Assembly (NCBI GenBank): GCA_002726845.1 | Contig: PBSP01000024.1 | Location: 1 to 7,875, forward strand | Source of the DNA: Methanobacteriota archaeon | Lineage (GTDB): Archaea > Thermoplasmatota > Poseidoniia > Poseidoniales > Poseidoniaceae | Direction of reading: 5' to 3' | DNA: 7,875 nt | In this document: piece after piece, positions 5,042 through 7,875 of the stretch | Numbering within the stretch: the stretch's first letter is position 1 | Layout: every line of letters starts with the position of its first letter | Program-made: the position numbers and the translations under genes | The notes under the pieces: generated by a model | Database searches by the model: none | Told to the model about the DNA's origin: nothing | What the model saw: the letters and a program-made list of their open reading frames with translations, nothing else

Positions 5042-7159
5042 TCAGATATCGTATTTTCCGTCGAAGTATGCGGCAATTCCTGGAACGTTTGAGATGGAAT
5101 CGGAGTAGCTACCCATGTGCTCTTGTGTGTTGACGGCGATGAGACCACCGGTGTTAAGGACTTCATCAAGGATTGAGTCTCCACACATGTTCTTTGGTAT
5201 TTCACTGTCAACTTCTCGAGTAAGGGTGTTGTAACAATAACCTGCTCCTTCGTCAAGCCATTCCTCGCCGTTCATGTCCATGAGGGCCGTGAGAATTGCT
5301 GCTCGAGTGTACATGTCCATGGTATCTGGGTTGTACATTACAGGGTGACTTGGAGCCTTTCCAAACAACGGTAGTGCAACGTATCCTGATGAACCATCTT
5401 CCTTTTCGAGGCACCAGTTGCGTTGCTTCTGAACACAGTTGTAATCGTAGGTTGTATCTGCAATGAAGGCAATGTCGCCACGACCTTCTGAGAGACATCG
5501 TAGCGCACCCTCGTAACTGTAGTAGAAATCACCAGAATCTGGAATGGACGCATCTTCGTTGAAGAAGTTGTAAATCGTTGATCGCAAAGATGCAACATCG
5601 TCGGGGTCGCCTACAACCTCTGCGTATCCGTTACCGATGAGGTAACCCATTGGAAGGAGCATTCCTGCGGATTTCAACCAACCGGTATGGCATGAGGTCT
5701 TGCCTTCAAACAGAGCAAATGGATCCGTTGTGTCGTCGTCATCAAGGAAGGCTTGTGCCATATCGCTGTCAGCTCGAACATAGGCTTGTGCTCCATACCA
5801 TGAACGACCGTCAGGTTTCAAATCCGCAGCAAGAGCAGACAATCCGTATTCTTTCCATCCGACCCATGCGGCACCGCCGTCCATGAAGCCGATGTCAGCG
5901 TTTCCGAAGCGAAGGGCTTCGATGATTGCTCCTTCAGAGGAAACGTCGTACAACTCAACGCTCACATTGAGTTTCTTAGCAAGGCGATCTGCGAGGAGTT
6001 GTGGGTTCGCATCTATGTTTTCGTATGTGTCTCGAACTTCATAAGCGATGATGATTGGGTCTTTGGTTGGTGAAACTGAGGTGTTAATGCTGTATTTTCC
6101 ACCGTAGTAAGCCTGTATACCTGGAATGTTTCGGATTGCTGCAGAGTAGGTTCCAAGGTGGTCTTCTGTGGTTCCAACATCAACAATGCCTCGAGGCGAG
6201 TTGATGATGTCGTCGAGGATATCTTCTCCAACCTCATCGTCTTCCATTTCAATGAGTACCTGTTTGACAATGCTTGCCTTTTCATCGCTCATTGTCGCTG
6301 GGTTGTACATGACTGGGTGGCCTGGAGCACGTCCGAAGAGTGGCAGTTCGACGTATTCGGATTCGTCCAAACACCATGAGTTGCTGTCTACACGGTCAAC
6401 ACAGTAGTATTCCAAAGTGGTATCAGCAACGAATGCTATGTCTCCACGGTCTTCTGAAAGACATCGTAGCGCACCTTTGTAGCTGTAATATGTGTCTCCT
6501 ACTTCAGGAATCGATGCGTCTTCATTGAAAAATGCATAAATCGTGTTGCGCATGGACTCGACAGTATTCGGATCACCGATGACGTTGGCGTATCCGTTAC
6601 CGATGAGGTAACCCATTGGTAAGAGCATTCCTGCGGATTTGAGCCAACCTGTGTGACAGGAAGTCTTCCCTTGGAAACTTGCAAAGGGGTCGGTGTAGGT
6701 GTCGTTGTCGAGGTATGCATCTGCAATATCACTACCTGCTTTGACGATGGCACGGGCACCATACCAGTGGCGCCCGTCGGGCTTGGTCTCCGATGCGAGT
6801 ACTGCCAAATCGTATTGTTGCCAACCGATCCATGCTGAGCCTCCGTCCATGAACGCAAGGTCAGCGTGTCCGAAGCGCAGTGCTTCGATGGCTGCTCCCT
6901 CACCATCAACTGGGTATAGCGTGACAGGTGCGTTGAGTTTCTCTTGGAGATAATCAGCAAATTTCTGAGGGTTATCGTCGATGTTCGTGTAAGTGTCTTT
7001 CACTTCGAAAGCGACTACCAAATTATCGATCTGTTCTATGCTATCGGTCTTGTCGGAATCTTCCCCAACACATCCAGAGAAGGAAAACATCAACATGAAT
7101 GCAACCATTGCAACGGCTTTGTATATCTTTCCAGCGTTCGTACTAATCTTCATTGGCAT
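5042..7159 (-). CDS. phnD: Lipoprotein with two tandem PhnD-type substrate-binding domains
   Basis: This is the extracytoplasmic receptor of the importer. Residue numbers here count from the TTG at 7165. A signal peptide ends in the lipobox-like FSGC with Cys32, followed by an acidic linker. Domain 1 (about 50-371) and domain 2 (about 372-707) are copies offset by 322 residues. Both contain VRDTY/VKDTY, EALRFG, FMDGG-AW-GW, KPDGR-WYGA, GKTSCHTGWLKSAGMLLP, NEDASIP, ALRCLSE-RGDIAF-ADTT and LPLFG-AP-HPVMYNP. Ordinary PhnD proteins carry one such domain of about 300-340 residues. Domain 2 has an extra segment near its end with two additional cysteines. ATG 7159 is favoured because AGGAT lies about 10 bases upstream; TTG 7165 and ATG 7153 (giving MKIST) are alternatives. 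The ligand cannot be named: phosphonate, phosphite, phosphate esters or another small oxyanion all fit the family. Confidence 0.9.
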   Translation of the reverse strand: MPMKISTNAGKIYKAVAMVAFMLMFSFSGCVGEDSDKTDSIEQIDNLVVAFEVKDTYTNIDDNPQKFADYLQEKLNAPVTLYPVDGEGAAIEALRFGHADLAFMDGGSAWIGWQQYDLAVLASETKPDGRHWYGARAIVKAGSDIADAYLDNDTYTDPFASFQGKTSCHTGWLKSAGMLLPMGYLIGNGYANVIGDPNTVESMRNTIYAFFNEDASIPEVGDTYYSYKGALRCLSEDRGDIAFVADTTLEYYCVDRVDSNSWCLDESEYVELPLFGRAPGHPVMYNPATMSDEKASIVKQVLIEMEDDEVGEDILDDIINSPRGIVDVGTTEDHLGTYSAAIRNIPGIQAYYGGKYSINTSVSPTKDPIIIAYEVRDTYENIDANPQLLADRLAKKLNVSVELYDVSSEGAIIEALRFGNADIGFMDGGAAWVGWKEYGLSALAADLKPDGRSWYGAQAYVRADSDMAQAFLDDDDTTDPFALFEGKTSCHTGWLKSAGMLLPMGYLIGNGYAEVVGDPDDVASLRSTIYNFFNEDASIPDSGDFYYSYEGALRCLSEGRGDIAFIADTTYDYNCVQKQRNWCLEKEDGSSGYVALPLFGKAPSHPVMYNPDTMDMYTRAAILTALMDMNGEEWLDEGAGYCYNTLTREVDSEIPKNMCGDSILDEVLNTGGLIAVNTQEHMGSYSDSISNVPGIAAYFDGKYDI
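5045..6052 (-). repeat. Tandem domain copy 2 of the PhnD-like gene
   Basis: This is the stretch coding residues about 372-707, the C-terminal binding domain. It keeps all motif blocks of copy 1. It carries a longer segment between the MYNP motif and the C-terminus (around GEEWLDEGAGYCYN and PKNMCGD), which supplies two cysteines absent from copy 1. Because of this insert it is about 14 residues longer. Confidence 0.85.
6053..7018 (-). repeat. Tandem domain copy 1 of the PhnD-like gene
   Basis: This is the stretch coding residues about 50-371, the N-terminal binding domain. It aligns without gaps to copy 2 over the first 120 or so residues, with a constant offset of 966 bases. The best preserved DNA is at 6588-6619, identical over 32 bases to 5622-5653, and at 6451-6475, which differs from 5485-5509 at one base. 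Confidence 0.85.
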
Positions 7160-7185
7160 CGCCAATCGAATCCTAGATATGAATG

Positions 7186-7199
7186 TTAGGGCACCCTAA
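7186..7199. promoter_or_regulatory. Dyad TTAGGG-CA-CCCTAA in the phnD divergent promoter (candidate operator)
   Basis: Two perfect 6-base inverted arms flank a 2-base centre. The dyad lies between the TATA-like element at 7206-7213 and the expected phnD transcription start near 7183, where a bound repressor would block phnD, and just upstream of the TATA-like element as read for the plus-strand gene. No regulator gene is adjacent, except possibly the small winged-helix-like protein at the far end of the operon. Confidence 0.45.
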
Positions 7200-7205
7200 A
7201 AAAAC

Positions 7206-7213
7206 AAATATAG
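7206..7213. promoter_or_regulatory. TATA-like element between phnD and the flippase-like gene
   Basis: AAATATAG on plus, CTATATTT on minus, is the clearest TATA-like stretch in the 7160-7240 region. With a centre near 7209 and the usual archaeal spacing, transcription would start near 7236 on plus, almost leaderless for the ATG at 7241, and near 7183 on minus, about 24 bases ahead of phnD ATG 7159. Whether it serves one or both directions is inference. Confidence 0.4.
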
Positions 7214-7240
7214 TCAATGCCAATGGCTAAATTAGAGAGG

Positions 7241-7875
7241 ATGGTTGACACTGTGGCTGCAAAAAACAATCGAGCGATTGCAGTTGTGTTGCCGCTTGTT
7301 TCCTTCCTTGTTCTGTTTCTTGTTCTCGAACTCAATGACATCACTGAATTGCTGCAAAACGTTGGGCTGGGAGCTGTTCTTGTCTTGCTCGTAATCTCAG
7401 GCCTGCGTCCTCTTGTCGGCGGTGTACGCTCAAGTTTCGCTTTTCGCCCTATCGCTCGATTACGTGTGGTTGATGCAGCGAAAGGGTACGTGCTCTCTGC
7501 CTATGGAACCATCTTTCTACCGTCTGCAATAGGGGGTGATTTGTTTCGTATCGAGCACATGAAAAATGCAACCGGAACCAGCCGCAGCGTATCGTTTCTA
7601 GTGGCTGCTACCGAACGGATTTTGGGCTTGTTCAGTCTCATTTTTCTGACCGCTTGTGTGTTCCTCTTCGACGTTCCTATGAAAATACCTTGGCACCTAA
7701 TCGGTCTAGGTTTCCTTGTGACTGCAACGATACTTATCAGCACCAAGTATATGATGAAATTAACCGATGAGAACTCGTTGTTCAACAAGGCGATGTCCTA
7801 CACAAAGGAATACGCAAGCTGGAACATGTTGGTTGCAGTATTCTTCCTCTCCGTTTTGTTTCAATTGGTGTCTCT
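7241..7875 (+). CDS. Flippase-like / lysylphosphatidylglycerol synthase TM-domain family protein (partial)
   Basis: This is a polytopic membrane protein of the UPF0104 family, which includes archaeal AglD-like proteins and the membrane part of MprF; members are linked to flipping or modifying lipid-linked molecules, but the function of this one is unknown. I translated 211 residues by hand. Hydrophobic spans lie at about 12-31, 41-61, 78-96, 116-145, 150-172 and from 195 to the edge. The family signature appears as FLPSAIGGDLFR (91-102), and an ATERILGL segment follows at about 121-128. ATG 7241 is chosen because a TATA-like element at 7206-7213 would place the transcript start near 7236. In-frame ATGs at 7223 and 7217 would extend it by 6 or 8 residues but lie very close to that element. 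It is divergent from phnD, and the C-terminal part is missing. Confidence 0.8.
   Translation, partial: MVDTVAAKNNRAIAVVLPLVSFLVLFLVLELNDITELLQNVGLGAVLVLLVISGLRPLVGGVRSSFAFRPIARLRVVDAAKGYVLSAYGTIFLPSAIGGDLFRIEHMKNATGTSRSVSFLVAATERILGLFSLIFLTACVFLFDVPMKIPWHLIGLGFLVTATILISTKYMMKLTDENSLFNKAMSYTKEYASWNMLVAVFFLSVLFQLVS

Noticed and set aside
6499..6960. Minus-strand open frame of 153 codons within the phnD-like gene
   Set aside because: It is another frame of the same strand through receptor domain 1 and has no signal or motif of its own.
5045..7018. Direct repeats as a CRISPR array or insertion sequence
   Set aside because: The repeated blocks are coding, 966 bases apart, and are explained by duplication of a protein domain; there are no spacers, transposase or terminal inverted repeats.
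7501..7788. Minus-strand open frame of 95 codons at the right end
   Set aside because: It is opposite the flippase-like gene, whose GGD-R family motif falls in the same stretch.

Overview
The window most resembles a fragment of a marine planktonic euryarchaeal genome, probably Marine Group II (Poseidoniales/Poseidoniia) or a relative. The organism is inferred from gene content, not from a marker gene. The evidence is an archaeal-type stand-alone RibB, an archaeal-style endonuclease IV-like protein with a long Lys/Glu tail, a bacterial-type GpsA (reported for these archaea), AT-rich TATA-like elements in the short divergent intergenic regions, GGTG-type ribosome binding sites, and dense packing at moderate GC. 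No rRNA, tRNA, CRISPR array, insertion sequence or phage gene was seen.

Layout. Positions 1-709 (minus) hold most of ribB, cut by the left edge. A short divergent promoter region (710-830) separates it from a plus-strand run: an endonuclease IV-family TIM-barrel protein (831-1973), an NAD(P)-dependent glycerol-3-phosphate dehydrogenase gpsA (2064-3062) and a small winged-helix-like protein (3078-3329). The last of these meets a minus-strand ABC transporter operon tail to tail, with a 4-bp overlap of stop codons. Read on its own strand, that operon runs phnD-like (5042-7159), phnC-like (4287-4997), phnE-like (3326-4282). A compact divergent promoter region (7160-7240) separates phnD from a plus-strand polytopic membrane protein of the flippase-like / lysylphosphatidylglycerol-synthase-TM (UPF0104, AglD-like) family, cut by the right edge.

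How the genes fit together. The phn-like operon forms a complete importer: lipoprotein receptor, ATPase and permease. Its receptor is unusual, with two full PhnD-type binding domains fused in tandem behind one lipoprotein signal. No phosphonate-degrading gene is visible, so the ligand (phosphonate, phosphite, phosphate ester or other oxyanion) is open. The remaining genes are housekeeping: riboflavin precursor synthesis, probable abasic-site repair and glycerol-3-phosphate supply. The most interesting points are the tandem receptor, the perfect dyad inside its promoter, substitutions at expected metal-ligand positions and the acidic tip in the endonuclease IV-like protein, and a bacterial-type G3P dehydrogenase in an apparent archaeon. 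I found no convincing wholly new multi-gene system.
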